Assembly: GCA_026745465.1 (NCBI GenBank)
Contig: JACYXH010000026.1
Coordinates: 813,501-877,500 of the forward strand
DNA length: 64,000 nt
Source of the DNA: Lota lota
Lineage: Eukaryota > Chordata > Actinopteri > Gadiformes > Lotidae
Direction of reading: 5' to 3'
Below the pieces are notes generated by a model that saw nothing but the letters and a program-made list of their open reading frames with translations, was not told the DNA's origin and ran no database searches. Below are positions 38,681 to 51,539 of this stretch, piece by piece (the first letter of the stretch is position 1; every line of letters starts with the position of its first letter). A program made the translations under genes and the position numbers.

Positions 38681-40745
38681 CATGCGATGTGTGAGTGCAG
38701 GTAACACACAGTGCACCTGAACTAACTCACCACACCGTCGCCTGTCTTGGAGAAGGTGACCTTCTGATCTGTGTGGCTGTGGATGACCTCGTCAACAAAC
38801 TCCAGGTTTGATACCGTGATATTCATCTTCCTCTTCCCACTGCACAAGACACAGTGGACCAATCAGTGAAGAGAAGAAGAAGCCAATCAGAGAAGCAGAA
38901 TCGAAAATAAGCTGATATACCTTTTATCCAAAGAGGGCTTCTGACAGGGTGAATAAGTCATGTAGATGGAGAAGTAAAGGAAGTAGCCTAAACGCCTCAA
39001 ATTGTTAAAACATTTAAAAAGGAGCTTGCTCTAAAAATGACTTTGAATGGAAAATAATTGAAAATAATTCAGCCCCATTTCTGCAGAAGCGCCATTCCAA
39101 GAGGGCTTGGCAAGGCAAAGCGATCCATGTGTCCATGTAGTTTGAGGTTGATTAATTGAACTACTGCAAACCACAAATATTAATATATGTGGTTTGTCCG
39201 TGTAAGTGTATGTGCATGTGTGTACCTTGAGAGAATATATATGAATGTTCAAGTTCAAGTTTTTCAGATAAGTAAAACATAGAATGGGAAAGTGTACGTC
39301 CATATATCAAGCCACACACAACCGGAAACGCACACACACCTCAGATAAACCCACACACATCTACAGCCACCTGTCACTGAAATATCAGTCAACCAGTCAC
39401 AAGCTGTTTCGGCTTGATGGAACACACGTTCATAATCATTATTTTCATAACGATTATTCTAGAGCCTCCGCAACTCAAATATATCACAAGCGTCATTTTA
39501 TTAATACCATTTTGATTATGATTAGCGACGTTTAACGTATATAACAATACAATTATATTAATCAGACTGAAAAACTGCATAATATTAAAGGAGCTCTATG
39601 TAACAAATGTACCATACTAATCAATAGAAGACCATGATATGTCATCAGCCAGTAGGTTCTCCTTCGAAATTTCCGTTCCGGGTCAGAACATTTGTTTTTG
39701 TTTTGGCCTGTGTGCTATGACTCACTATCTTCAGAGTGTTGCCAGATATGAAACTAATTGGCACACAAACACAGCGCACTGCAGCCATGGAAGCAAGCAA
39801 ACGAACTGGATCAACTGACATCGTACTAGATTCTACCCGACCGCAAACGCCTCGTCCTCTTTCGAAAAAGTTCAATGACCAGAGCCGTGCTAAAACACGG
39901 GTAAATCTGTATACATTAGCTGTATACATTAGCTGTATACATTAGCTGTATACATTAGCTGTATACATTAGCTGTATACATTAGCTGTATACATTAGCTG
40001 TATACATTAGCTGTATACATTAGCTGTATACATTAGCTGTATACATTAGCTGTATACATTAGCTGTATACATTAGCTGTATACATTAGCCGATCAACGTA
40101 TAGTGTAGGACTCGTTGTCGCTTGTCATTGTCTCAATATAATGTTTGCACTCCTTTCAAAATATTATGTTGCGCTCGTGTGCGTTCAGTGACCTCAACCT
40201 GGCAACCCGCGTGAGCGTCAGGTCTGGGAAGGAGGTGGCGGGTCGAGACGAGAACCCATTTTAAACGCTCTTAAAACGCTCGTACAAGCGATTCAAGCAC
40301 AAATATATGCATACGAGTGGTTCTTGCACGAGGGCCATTACATTTACTTTAAATGAAAGTGGTCTACTAGTCTACTAGGACATTAACCTCTTCATCCCCA
40401 AATGACCCGGTACCGGGTTTAGCCCCTCCTCCCCAATTTCAAAGACATCGTAAGGCATTTAAACACATGAGGAAGTAGTCATGTGACACGCCACTAGAAA
40501 GATTAGATTCTCACCTTTTAGTCTACCATAACCATTGTTAGCTAAACAACATATAATTCCAACGCCAAACAACATAAGAAGCATGCAAGATGTAGATGTG
40601 GATGTGCTGTGATGTGATTGGCAAGAGTTATGTATTTCAGAACTGTGCACATGCACATCATAGCGATCTTTTTCACGTAGCGAATGGCACCACAGTACAC
40701 TTCTGTACCACAGCAAAGGAGATATATAGACAAACATTGTGGTCT

Positions 40746-40820
<75 letters not shown>

Positions 40821-41306
40821 CCTACCTGGCCCAGGTGCTGTAAGGCGCGATGGAGGCGCAGACCGGCGCCGATCGGTAGGTGAGCGACGTGTTGCCGTGG
40901 CAACTGCCGTCGGGCAGGAGGACGCACACCTTGACCCGGCCCTTGTCCCCGGCGGGGATGTGGAAGGTCAGGTTGGCCCCCGTGTTGAGCCACACCGAAG
41001 CCCTACGCAGAGAGAGGCCTCATCGTCGTTATCCTCACTTTTATTAATAACTGTTGCCATTATTACGTTATCGTTCTCACTGCATCCAATCAGCTGACAT
41101 TGTTTTCCTCAGAAATCGATAACTGAAAATAATCATGTTGCGGTCATCGTTGGTTGTCATTCGTTGTACTCTTTAGGACTGCAGTCCAGGTCCCCTTGAA
41201 GCCGAACGCCGATCACATGACCCAGGTTGCGTCCCCACAGCACCGCGTGGTTTTTACCGTAGAAGGACAGCTCACTCGGCGTGACGCTGGATACCTCTGG
41301 CTGATG

Positions 41307-41364
<58 letters not shown>

Positions 41365-44300
41365 TTACTGCAACGTGTTCTGCTGAAATATGGGCCCACG
41401 TGCCTTGCCAAGCCGCCTTAGAATGGCGCTTCTGCAGAAACGAGGCGTCGCGCTGTCCTCGCTCGCCCCAAGAAAACACACAACGCTAAGCTGCAAGAGG
41501 ACCTGGACCTACCAACGAGTCCACTCCGGTTTGCAGAGCTCGGCAGACGGTCATCTGTGAAGAGCAAGCAGAATGTCAGCCTCAACATGAACACATGAAA
41601 CATAGAGACACCCACAAGGGGAGCTGGTCACATGGTGTGAACAACAACCAGCAGTCTGCTTCCACGGGACAGCGTGGTGTCTTGTAATCCGTAATAACGG
41701 TAAAAGTATAACTAAAGGACTGAATGGATGAAGAAGGAAGGAGAGGGATAGAGAGGGATGGTTATAAGATGGGGGTAGGGGGGTTGGATGGAAGGATGGA
41801 TGATAGGAGATATGGATGATGGATAGATGATTGATGACCGATGGATCGGAGATATGGATGGATGGATGGATGATGGGAGATATGGATGATGGATGGATAG
41901 AAAGAGGGGTGATGGATAGAGTGATAAAAGGAGAGATGGATAAGTGGATGAATGGAAGGAGGGACTGATAGATGGATGGAAGGAGAAGTAGATGAATGGA
42001 TGGATGGAAAGAAGGAGATGGTCCAAAGGAGAGATGGATGGGTGGGTGATGATTGGATGGATGGATGCAGTATTACATTCAGAGCTCTGCTGCGTGTCCA
42101 TGTACAGGCATCGTTGCTCCACCCACACCCGGCTGCGAGGCACTGGCTACACCTGAAACAGGAACAGACACAGTTTCACCACACTGGGTCACAAAGTGCT
42201 CAGATCTTCTCCTGAGGTTCCGGTTCCCACAGATAGTAGAATACATTGTGAAGGCTGGCTAGTGTAGGGTGTCAGAGACCGGTAGACCTACAGTAGGGAA
42301 GTGGGAGCCCCTGTGATCGCAGAGCAGTTGAGGAGGTTCAGTTCTTCAGTCACATCCACTTCCCCCAGGCTAACGGTTACGTTCACACGCAGGCCTGCTA
42401 ATGTAAAACAGCAACAACAACGTCATTGTAGAAAAGCTCTTGTAAATATTGCCATAAGCAATAGTGTCGCATCAAAATGTCCCTCTAATTGTATTGCCAA
42501 CATATATTATTATTCTTTGTTAATTAAATGTAATTAGTTATTGTCACCACCATTGTTGAGTTCTATAACCCACTCCATCTAGTATAACTAGTATTGCACA
42601 TCTCATTTGAGTTGACCAGAGTTTAATGCGTTTAATTTGTTTACTTGGGAGTTGTGTGTCAATGACAAATAAGATAATAAGTATTTATGTAGATTTGTGC
42701 TTGTTTGCTACTGTTACTGGAGACCGTTTGCATAAATCAGTTTCTGTCATTGTTTCTACGCTAGTCAGATTCGTAAGCTATGTTCGCTAATTAGCTTAGC
42801 TGCTAGCTAGCTATATATATGTGCGTTCACCAGCTGATCTGCACAGGCCCTGGACCTCAATTTCAGTCATGACAAAAAAAAAACATTTGTTTTAGTAATT
42901 AAAAAGAATCTATTGTGCCAAGTTAATGGAATTTTGTATTTCTTTGTGGTGTATGTGTGTACCTTAGAGAATATACGGAAGTTGAAGGTAAAACATAGCA
43001 TGGGAAAGTGTGCGTAGATCAAGTCACACACAATCGAAAACACACACACCACAGATAAACCCACACGTCTGGTTCACTAGAATATTAGTGAGCAGGCGGT
43101 AATTGTGTATGTCTCTGTCGCCACACATTATAAAATGAATATGTCACACATATACTGTATGTCAATATGTGTTAATGTCTTTGCTTATTACATGAACCTT
43201 GACATGATTTTACATACTTATTCATATAATGTTTAATATTTCTTACAATGATTGAAGATACAACATTTAAAGAAAAAGCCAAGCTAAACAGGATTGAAAG
43301 TAGGCCCCTGGAAGTTGCAAAGTATAGAACCTTTTCAGAAATCGTCAATAAAGTAACAAACGGACGAATCAATTATGTTGTGATTGATCTGTGTTTTTCC
43401 TACAGTGAAAAGGGTCCATTACTGACCAATAACAGGAGGCAGCAGGCAGGTGCATTGTGGGTACAGATGCTGTAGTCCTCCCAGCTCTCCGACGCTTGAG
43501 ACAAAACGGCAGGAGAAGTTAGCATGAGCTCCCGATCCACCTGTCTTCAGGTGGGTGAGGACCACCAGCCTTATCTGGGAACGATGGAGGAGAAAGCTTG
43601 GGTGTGAAGATCCAACTCAACGTTAACTGAAGAGCAGACTCAAGCAAAGATCCACAACGCATTAATGTTTGGCTACAGATCTGGAGAATGAAGTCGAGAA
43701 TATCGATTTCATACATATAAATATATCTGGCATCAAACAATCGCGAAATGCAACAAATCGGCAGACGAATCAGTGTATTCTAACAGGAAGTGTTTTTGTA
43801 ATTCTTCGAAGTACGTCATCAGATATTTACAAATTACGCCACTGTTTGGCCACATACAACAAACGTGATTGGTGACTAAGGTTACGAAGGTTGTGATTGG
43901 TCAGATCATCAATAGTAGAGTCAACATTTTATGACCACGACTACCTTTCCATCTCCGTCTTCCTGGAAGCTGTGGGAGAGCATCCGCCGCTGGCTGAGGT
44001 CACCTGGGACGGACAGCCACAGAGAAGATGGACACTCGTCCTCAAAGCTGCATCTGTGGCAGAAGATGTGACAGATAGAGAACTCCGTATCCCATGATGC
44101 ATCATTACGTGTAGTTTTAACTGGGTTGACAAGCCAGGTCAAATTAGCCACGGTGCGTTTCAGAGATGGCAGGCTGTAAATGGCGGGACTGGTCACAATG
44201 GGAGTGAAGTGGTGGATTACACCAGTGATTTTCAACCACTGTGCCGGGGAGCACTAGTGTGCCATGAGAGATCGTCGGGTGTGCCGTGGGAAATTATCCA

Positions 44301-47300
44301 ATTCCACTTAATTGGTCCCAAAACTATTATTATTTAGTTACTGCAAATAATTTGCCATTGTTGAGCGTTCATTGTTCATCTGAACCCAGATGAACAATGA
44401 ACGCTAGGCTAGGCTAGGAATGAACCCTCTAGGCTCTTCATCTGAACCCAGATGAACAGCCTAGCATGAGTGGTGGTCAAAAGAAACCAAAAACGGTGAG
44501 CTGGAGGCGATACAGCGAAGGTTATCTTTCGTTTGGATTTACTTTCACCGGGGATGCGACTGCACCGGCTCCATTAGCTTGGCGTGTGGGGGAAAAGCTA
44601 TCCAACAGTGCCATGGTCCCAAGCAAGCTTAAACGTCATGTCCAAACAAAACATCCGTCACTTCAAAACAAGAACACAGACTATTTAGTTCGCCTATATT
44701 TCAGCATCTGAATGAACTGAACACACGCATCTAAGGCCGAAATGAAAACCTGCTCACAAGCACGGATAAAATAAATGGATTCCGTTCAAAGGTGCACCTC
44801 TGGCAACAACTATAAATTCAGGCTGAAAAGTGTGACAGGTGGAGGAGCGTGGAGGAGAAGCGTTTAACCGACGACTATTTCTGGTGCTCACCACCAGGGG
44901 CAGCAACATCATGAACATCCCTTTACTACTTTAGTACCACCAGGGGCAGCAACATCATGAACATCCCTTTATTACTTTAGTACCACCAGGGGCAGCAACA
45001 TCATGAACATCCCTTTACTACTTTAGTATCACCAGGGGCAGCAACATCATGAACATCCCTTTATTACTTTAGTACCACCAGGGGCAGCAACATCATGAAC
45101 ATCCCTTTATTACTTTAGTACCACCAGGGGCAGCAACATCGTGAACATCCCTTTACTACTTTAGTACCACCAGGGGCAGCAACATCATGAACATCCCTTT
45201 ACTACTTTAGTACCACCAGGGGCAGCAACATCATGAACATCCCTTTATTACTTTAGTACCACCAGGGGCAGCAACATCGTGAACATCCCTTTACTACTTT
45301 AGTACCACCAGGGGCAGCAACATCATGAACATCCCTTTACTAGCGGAGATTGGTGATGGCCACCGGAAATAGTCGTCGGTTAAACGCTTCTCTGCCGATG
45401 TATATTTCCCTGAAGCATGACGTGCCCGTTTCATAGGAATATGCATGTCGTGAACGTCCTTGGCCCAGCGTGTGTGTGACTGTGGAAACACCAAAGGATA
45501 CCAAATGAAAAAGATAGTGGCACCAGTACCAACAGTAGAACATGTTGGTCTTGAGCCCTGTGTGTAATGGTGTGCAGGGTGTTAGTGTGTAGATGAGTGT
45601 GTAATGATGTGTAGTGTGTTAGTGTGTGTAGATGTGTGTGTAATGATGTGTAGTTTGTTAGTGTGTAGATGTGCGTGTGTAATGTGTGTAGTGTGTTAGT
45701 GTGTGTAGATGTGCGTGTGTAATGGTGTGTGGCACTCCACCTTAATGTAGTGTTTTTAAAACGAGCTCCTATATAAATTGAGGCTGAAAAGTGTGACTGT
45801 GTGAATTTTGTATGGTGCATTATCGCAGGCAGCTATCATGTCGTGAAAGGCTTCCACATCGCACCACTCAAACTGTTGTGTAGGGGGGCGAAACATTTAG
45901 AAGTCTAGGTTTTGAAGATTAAATGAATTGATTGACACTTCGACGACGCGCCTTCGGAGCGACCAGAACAGCTATGCACCGCCATGTTTGTGCTGCAGAG
46001 TACAATGCTTCAGCAGGTGCATTAGCTCGTTCGTACGTACACTTTATTATTCTATGTTTCATTAAAACGGGTATTTAAATGAAGTAAGGCAGCCCAACTG
46101 ATCCAGAACGGCAGCAAACCTGACCCGGCCACAGTCACTGACTGGGGGGGGGGGGGGGGGGGGGGGGGGGGAGCTCTGTTGAGATTTGTGAACCAGATGA
46201 AATGAAATGATTCCATTTATGTTGAGCTGTTTGGGAAAACTTCTCGTTGTTGTTAACGTTGGTTAATAAGGCCTATTAAAAGCATGTTATAAGTCTTAGA
46301 TGCATATTTCTATGAAATGGCCATGACATGCTTCCGCAAACTATAAAGTAGTAAAGGGATGTTCATGATGTAGCTTCGCTTGGTGGTGGCCACCAGAAAT
46401 AGTCCTCGGTTCTCCGCTTCTACTTTTTTCTTTCTGAGAAAAGCATTTCTGCTGATATTTCGCGGAAGCATGACGTGCCCGTTTCATAGGAATATGCATG
46501 TCGTGAACCTCCTTGTCCCAGGGTGTGTGTGACTGTGGAAACACCAAAGGATACCAAATGAAAAAGAAAGTGGCACCAGTACCAACAGTAGAACATGTTT
46601 GTCTTGAGCCCTGTGTGTAATGGTGTGCAGTGTGTTAGTGTGTAGATGAGTGTGTTATGGTGTGTAGTGTGTTAGTGTGTAGATGAGTGTGTAAGTGTTA
46701 GTGTGTAGATGAGTGTGTTATGGTGTGTAGTGTGTTAGTGTGTAGATGAGTGTGTAATGGTGTGTAGATGAGAGTGTGTAATGGTGTGCAGTGTGTAGAT
46801 GAGTGTGTGTAATGGTGTGCAGTGTGTTAGTGTGTAGATGAGTGTGTAAGTGTTAGTGTGTAGATGAGTGTGTTATGGTGTGTAGTGTGTTAGTGTGTAG
46901 ATGAGTGTGTAATGGTGTGTAGATGAGAGTGTGTAATGGTTTGTAGTGTGTAGATGAGTGTGTGTAATGGTGTGCAGTGTGTTAGTGTGTAGATGAGTGT
47001 GTTATGGTGTGTAGTGTGTTAGTGTGTAGATGAGTGTGTAAGTGTTAGTGTGTAGATGAGTGTGTTATGGTGTGTAGTGTGTTAGTGTGTAGATGAGTGT
47101 GTAATGGTGTGTAGTGTGTTAGTGTGTAGATGAGTGTGTAATGGTGTGTTAGTGTGTAGATGAGAGTGTTATGGTGTGTAGTGTGTTAGTGTGTAGATGA
47201 GTGTGTAAGTGTTAGTGTGTAGATGAGTGTGTTATGGTGTGTAGTGTGTTAGTGTGTAGATGAGTGTGTAATGGTGTGTTAGTGTGTAGATGAGAGTGTG

Positions 47301-50300
47301 TAACTGAAGCAGCAGACCGTCTCAGAGCATCACACCATCCGCAGTACGGGTCGCGTGCGTTCCAACAGGACTCCAGACTGCTGTGTTGTCCACACTGAGA
47401 CACTGGAACGCGCATCAACTGGGAGAACACACACACACATAAGTTACATAAACATTGGGCATGAAGGACAGACAGTGTGCAGTTGCTCGGGTATTTGCTC
47501 GGGTATGGACTCCCAACCAGACAGGTCCTTGGTTCGATCCCCCATTTCTGCAATCTGCTCCTTTTATCAATGACGTGACTGATCCTTAGTGAATCAAATT
47601 CAGTGGAAGTCGCTTTGGAGGGAATAGTCTCACACACACAAACATGTACACATACACACACACAAACATGTACACGTACACACACGTACACCACACACAC
47701 ACGGGCACGTACATACACACACACAATCAATGACGTGACTGATCCTTAGTGAATCAAATTCAGTGGAAGTCGCTTTGGAGGGAATAGTCTGCTAAATAGT
47801 CAATTATTAAGTCCTACATTTAAAAAGTAAAACCCACAGGGTATATCCAACCTCCACGCGCCTACCTGGTTCCTAACTGCCACGAAGACGTGCTTGCGGC
47901 CCACGGGGTCCAGGTGCATCTTGGGAAAGACACGGCGGTCGTCGGAGGCCTTCCAGATGACGCTGAGACACTGGGTCTGGAGCTGGTCGCCTACGGTCAG
48001 CTGACGTCAGACAAACAACCACGCCTGAGTTGGATTTACCTGCTTGTTTTACACTTAAGAGTCCACTAAGAGTACCTTACGCTTAGAGTACCTTACACTT
48101 AGAGTACCTTACACTTAAGAGTCCACTTAGAGTAGCTTACACTTAGAATACCTTACATTTAGAGTACCTTACACTTAGAGTATCTTATACTTAGAGTACC
48201 TTACACTTAAGAGTCCACTTAGAGCTGAAGCCAATACAACACAATTCTCGCCTGTTTCGACTGGTAGCAACAAAAGCTCTGAAACTCAAATGAATTCGAG
48301 TACTAGGAACTCGGTTCATAGCTTTTGTTAAACCAGACAACTCTGACAATTACCGGCAGGCGGATGAAAAAAATTTCACTCATAATATCTATGTAACACT
48401 CATTTTCAGGTATACGCCGTGAACCAGAAAAACTTAAGCTCCAGGATTTCCACATACCCACTAATAAATATGCAGGGTTACGTAACAAAATAGTTCTGTG
48501 ACAGAACTTTCACTTTCAATTTTCACTAATAGGTCTGAAGATGTGACAGCAAACGTTGACAAACCTGCACACTGAATAGGGCAGTGTGTAATGTGTGTGG
48601 GTAGCGAGTGTGTGGTTGAGCGAAAGAGAGAGCGAGCAGCAGAGAGCACAGGAAAAGGGTAGCAGTGAGGTTGTCAATGTGGCAACATGGGCTACGCAGG
48701 CTGTCAGTAACACGGCTCCCACTGTAAAAGTAGTTCTTAGTTGAAAAAGGTTTGGGCGTCTGACTACAAACACGGTTGTGGGTCACATGCATCGTTCTAA
48801 GTCAATCGTTTCAGACCATTAACCTGCAAGCGTCTTGCAATACTTAGCCCGGATTTCAAAGTACACACATCACGGGCGTCAATTTGCAGCAATTTTTGAA
48901 TAGCTTATATGTTTATATTATCTTATAATAAAATGTCAACATATCGATTTTTTAAAGAGTTATTTAATTTGACAGTTGGATCCGATTTTGCATACCGTTA
49001 CAATATGATTTACGGGGGGGGGGGGGGGGGGGGGTCATCACAGTATACCACTACAATAAACCAGACACCACCACTGGGCCTACAGACCTTCAGCAGCTGA
49101 CCGTCTCCGGTTCCAATGAAGACGATCAACCTGTTGTTCAGCTTGACCGCGAGCACCGACGTCATGAAACGACGTTTCAGCAGCACACGTCTTGGCTTCA
49201 GCCTAATGGGCTCGTCCACCTATACACGTGCACGCCAACACACACGCGCATTCAACCACACACAGACAAATTAATATACTTGTAATGCACTAGACAACAC
49301 AACTACTTGGTAAGGTTTAGACAACACAACTACTTGGTTTAGACAACACAACTACTTGGTAAGGTTTAGACAACACAACTCCTTGGTTCGGTTTAGGTAG
49401 AATTGTCTTAAATTGCCTACACTCATTTATTAATGTGGCCTATATAAAGTGAACCACTGGCCCTTATCCCTCGTATAATGAAGGTTGTTTTAGACCTTTA
49501 TGTAAATCTATTTAGCTTTGTCTTCTATGGCAGGTTAAGTTAGCTGCTTGTAGGATTACACGACCGAACGCAGCGGATCACCTTCCCCGTCGACGGTTCT
49601 CCTGAGTAGCTGAAGTGTGGGTCCGTGTAGCTCGGTGCATCAGTTGGCGGACTGATGTCAAATATGGCGAGCTCCGTGTTAGTGGTGTCATGGCCGGTAA
49701 ATATCCCTGCCCAGAGGACCGCTTGGTCCCCGGGAATCACCGAAGAAGAAACGTGTCTCTGGCGCGCTTCGCCACCTTCGCAGCAGTCGAGTGTCGCGCC
49801 TCGCAGGGACTTTAACGTGTTCGTTTTACTCTCTTTGGTCTCAAACCAAAGTAGACGAACTTTAGGAGCGTTGTCTTCGCCTTTTACGTTGGAAAAAATA
49901 AAGATAGTCGATTTGATTTGAAAGCCGTCCACAAACTGGACACCTGGATGACGGGCAACGGTTTCGGGGGACCCCCTACTGTCTAAGTACGACCACAGTA
50001 GTCCAAACTGTCTTTCATTTGTGTTATGAAGACGAATTCGCGATCTTTTAGGAATGTCACAACCTTGGTCGTAGTTTTCTTTGGACTCTTCAGCAGCAGA
50101 TACAATGTAAGACTCTGCTTTCACGACAACCGAAAATCCCACGGACGCGCCTTTTGGGACGACAGGACTAACATCAAAATCATCCCCCTTTAGTATCCTA
50201 GTTATGTTCGCCAAATCCAGCATCTCACAGAAGCCGCAGAGCAGTTTACCGCAGGTGAATAACAGGTTGCTGTCAACAATTGGCGCCAAGGTATTCACGC

Positions 50301-50604
50301 TGAAGGTTGCGTTCCACGTGCCCCCCTCCAAAGCCCTGTTAAAGCGTCCTGAAGAAGCGGGGTTATCACTCTTAATGTATGCCCCTCTTTGAGGAACGCT
50401 GTGAAGCAACCCCAGGCTGAGGTTGAGCTGGTACAGGTGGTCTCCGGTGACGACGTACACCCAGCGCGCGGCGACGGCGAAATCGCGGATATCTCCACCA
50501 CGGGAGGTGAACACGTCGGCCTCCTGCAGAGCGCGGGCCCACCGGAACCCACCGAGGGCGACTAGAAGCGGCAGCCACGCGAGCCCCATGGTGCGGAAAG
50601 GCAT
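35858..50604 (-). CDS. plxnc1: PLXNC1 5' part: plexin-C1 ectodomain, membrane helix and juxtamembrane segment (16 exons)
   Basis: Exons in transcription order: 50604-49582, 49219-49088, 48000-47866, 47418-47318, 44053-43945, 43574-43427, 42394-42292, 42152-42077, 41554-41513, 41300-41170, 41002-40826, 38839-38731, 38420-38247, 37832-37665, 36844-36754, 35962-35858. All phases join, giving about 941 open codons. Exon 1 encodes a signal peptide (residues 1 to about 25, [14 protein letters not shown] core) and most of the Sema domain, which continues to about residue 430. A PSI cysteine cluster with DPYCGWC follows near 455, a second Cys-rich block [11 protein letters not shown] near 590, then IPT/TIG repeats from about 624. 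The membrane helix is [10 protein letters not shown] near 890-910, followed by a Tyr/Lys/Arg-rich juxtamembrane piece. Known role: receptor for semaphorin 7A. Exon 6 could end at 43434 instead. The last exon has a normal GT donor, but no following exon is visible down to 31 kb, so this copy lacks the cytoplasmic GAP exons here. Confidence 0.9.
36120..36455. repeat. About 25-base AG-rich minisatellite
   Basis: Variants of 'aaggttagataaggaaaggt' plus 'aagac', about 13 copies, in the PLXNC1 intron between exons 15 and 16. Confidence 0.93.
37970..38238. repeat. About 75-base minisatellite in a PLXNC1 intron
   Basis: Four copies of a unit with 'gggcatgagcccccatggct', 'gcatgcaggtgcatgcgttt' and a CCTCCCTCC tail; the last is shortened. 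It lies 9 bases from the donor at 38247 of exon 13. Confidence 0.93.
38591..38678. repeat. (GT)n microsatellite
   Basis: About 88 bases, in a PLXNC1 intron. Confidence 0.97.
39906..40090. repeat. 13-base minisatellite TGTATACATTAGC
   Basis: Fourteen almost perfect copies. The inner 'tgtataca' is self-complementary, so each unit contains a small palindrome. Confidence 0.97.
40749..40819. repeat. (GT)n microsatellite at a PLXNC1 donor
   Basis: Ends 6 bases from the exon 11 donor (40826). Confidence 0.97.
41310..41361. repeat. (AC)n microsatellite upstream of PLXNC1 exon 10
   Basis: On the minus strand this is a (GT)n tract 10 bases before the acceptor of the exon starting at 41300. Confidence 0.97.
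41720..42066. repeat. (GGAT)n tetranucleotide region
   Basis: Imperfect ggat/gatg repeats ending next to PLXNC1 exon 8 (42077). Confidence 0.9.
44223..44711 (+). mobile_element. hAT-type DNA transposon remnant with BED-finger transposase fragment
   Basis: At about 44223 the sequence 'gattttcaaccactgtgccg' followed by 'gtgtgccgtgggaaattatc' resembles the end of a widespread hAT family. Inside, 44466-44711 encodes 81 aa: [19 protein letters not shown]...[25 protein letters not shown]. This is the N terminus of a ZBED5/FAM200-like transposase. The first zinc-ligand cysteines are replaced (LAWRVGEKL where CxxC is expected), and the frame ends soon after, so it is a dead fragment. A small perfect repeat with opposite orientation (aatgaacgctaggc/atgaacaatgaacg) lies at 44365-44460. 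Confidence 0.7.
44884..45350. repeat. 46-base minisatellite bounded by inverted repeats
   Basis: Ten copies of 'accaccaggggcagcaacat' plus 'catgaacatccctttactactttagt'. On the left, 44856-44886 reads agaagcgtttaaccgacgac..., and 45361-45391 is its reverse complement, so the array sits inside a pair of about 30-base inverted repeats. Confidence 0.92.
45355..45735. repeat. Duplicated block, copy 1, with GT-rich minisatellite
   Basis: About 235 bases, including 'gcatgacgtgcccgtttcat' and 'caccagtaccaacagtagaa', recur at 46375-46640. Each copy leads into the same 'gtgtgttagtgtgtagatga' minisatellite. Confidence 0.85.
46375..47305. repeat. Duplicated block, copy 2, with long 'gtgtagatgagtgtgtaatg' minisatellite
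   Basis: The minisatellite at 46610-47305 has about 20 units of mixed length and runs up to PLXNC1 exon 4 (47318). Confidence 0.9.
47475..47800 (+). mobile_element. tRNA-derived SINE with duplicated tail split by an (AC)n tract
   Basis: The head has 'ggactcccaaccagacaggt' and the B box 'ggttcgatccc' at about 47528. The tail 'gtggaagtcgctttggaggg' occurs twice, at about 47590-47632 and 47755-47790, each preceded by the same 40 bases from 'caatgacgtgactgatcctt'. Between the two copies lies an (AC)-rich tract at 47633-47726. The element sits in the intron between PLXNC1 exons 3 and 4, on the opposite strand. Confidence 0.7.
48058..48220. repeat. 17-base minisatellite
   Basis: 'gagtaccttacacttaga' and variants, about 9 copies. 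Confidence 0.9.
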
Positions 50605-50622
50605 GCTCACCGAGGTCCAGAC
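49270..50622 (-). repeat. Right arm of the 1.35-kb inverted repeat
   Basis: Contains the intact PLXNC1 exon 1 and the same minisatellite with fewer units (49276-49390). The two arms enclose about 15.5 kb with PLXNC1 exons 2-16. Confidence 0.9.
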
Positions 50623-51089
50623 CGCTGTTGTTTTTTCAGAGCTACAAATGCAATTGGAAACTAAAGACAACTGTGTAAAAAAAACAATCTGCGGTTGAGA
50701 ACTTCTCCGAGATGAGTGCTTGTTTTAGTCAGTTTAGACTTTGTGTCCGCCCCCCCCCCCCCCCCCCCCCCGGAAGCCGCCTTCCCCCGGGCCTCACTAA
50801 CCTCACTAACCCCGGGCCATCGTTTTTTTTCAGTAGAAGTCATACCGAGTACTCACATTTGAGGGAGTGTGTGTACTGGTAAGAGTACTTAAAATTATAA
50901 ATGCAATTTCCATGTCCCACAATAGTAAGAGTGACCAAACATCACTGGGAAAACATTCTATGCAAAGAAACGTATCCCCAAACTAAACGGCATATTCAGG
51001 CACGAGAACATGAAACAAAAACATTGATAATAAGACGAAAACATAAATGCAGACTAAGGTCTCATGACACATCCATGTAGTCATGCAGT

Positions 51090-51091
<2 letters not shown>

Positions 51092-51172
<81 letters not shown>
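51092..51172. repeat. (AC)n microsatellite
   Basis: About 80 bases, upstream of PLXNC1 exon 1. Confidence 0.97.
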
Positions 51173-51174
<2 letters not shown>

Positions 51175-51539
51175 CCCACTTTTCACATGTTATAATCTTT
51201 TCACCTAGAGTTTGGCATTTCTCCTACCTCAGGCCTTTGAAAAAATTTTTTTGCAATATATATATATATATAAATATACATGTTCTAATCTCTTCTGGTA
51301 TAGAAGAGAACCGTCCCACGAATCCCACCTCTCTTGCAAGGGAAAAGGTACCTGATGTTTCATACCCACTGGAAGTAGTGATGCTGGGGGTGCTGCAGCG
51401 CCCCCTGGGGATTGACGAGGAACTTCTTTAAAAAAAATACATATATAATTAAACAAAGAAATAAATATATAAGAAATATGTAAATACTTATAATTTTTCT
51501 TTGTAATGTATTTATATTATATTGTTTTCGTTGTCATTT

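Noticed and set aside
49540..50670. Upstream Met at 50670 as the PLXNC1 start
   Set aside because: The region before 50604 lacks homology with the second exon 1 copy beyond 50622 and would bury the signal peptide; 50604 or the next Met at 50589 is better.
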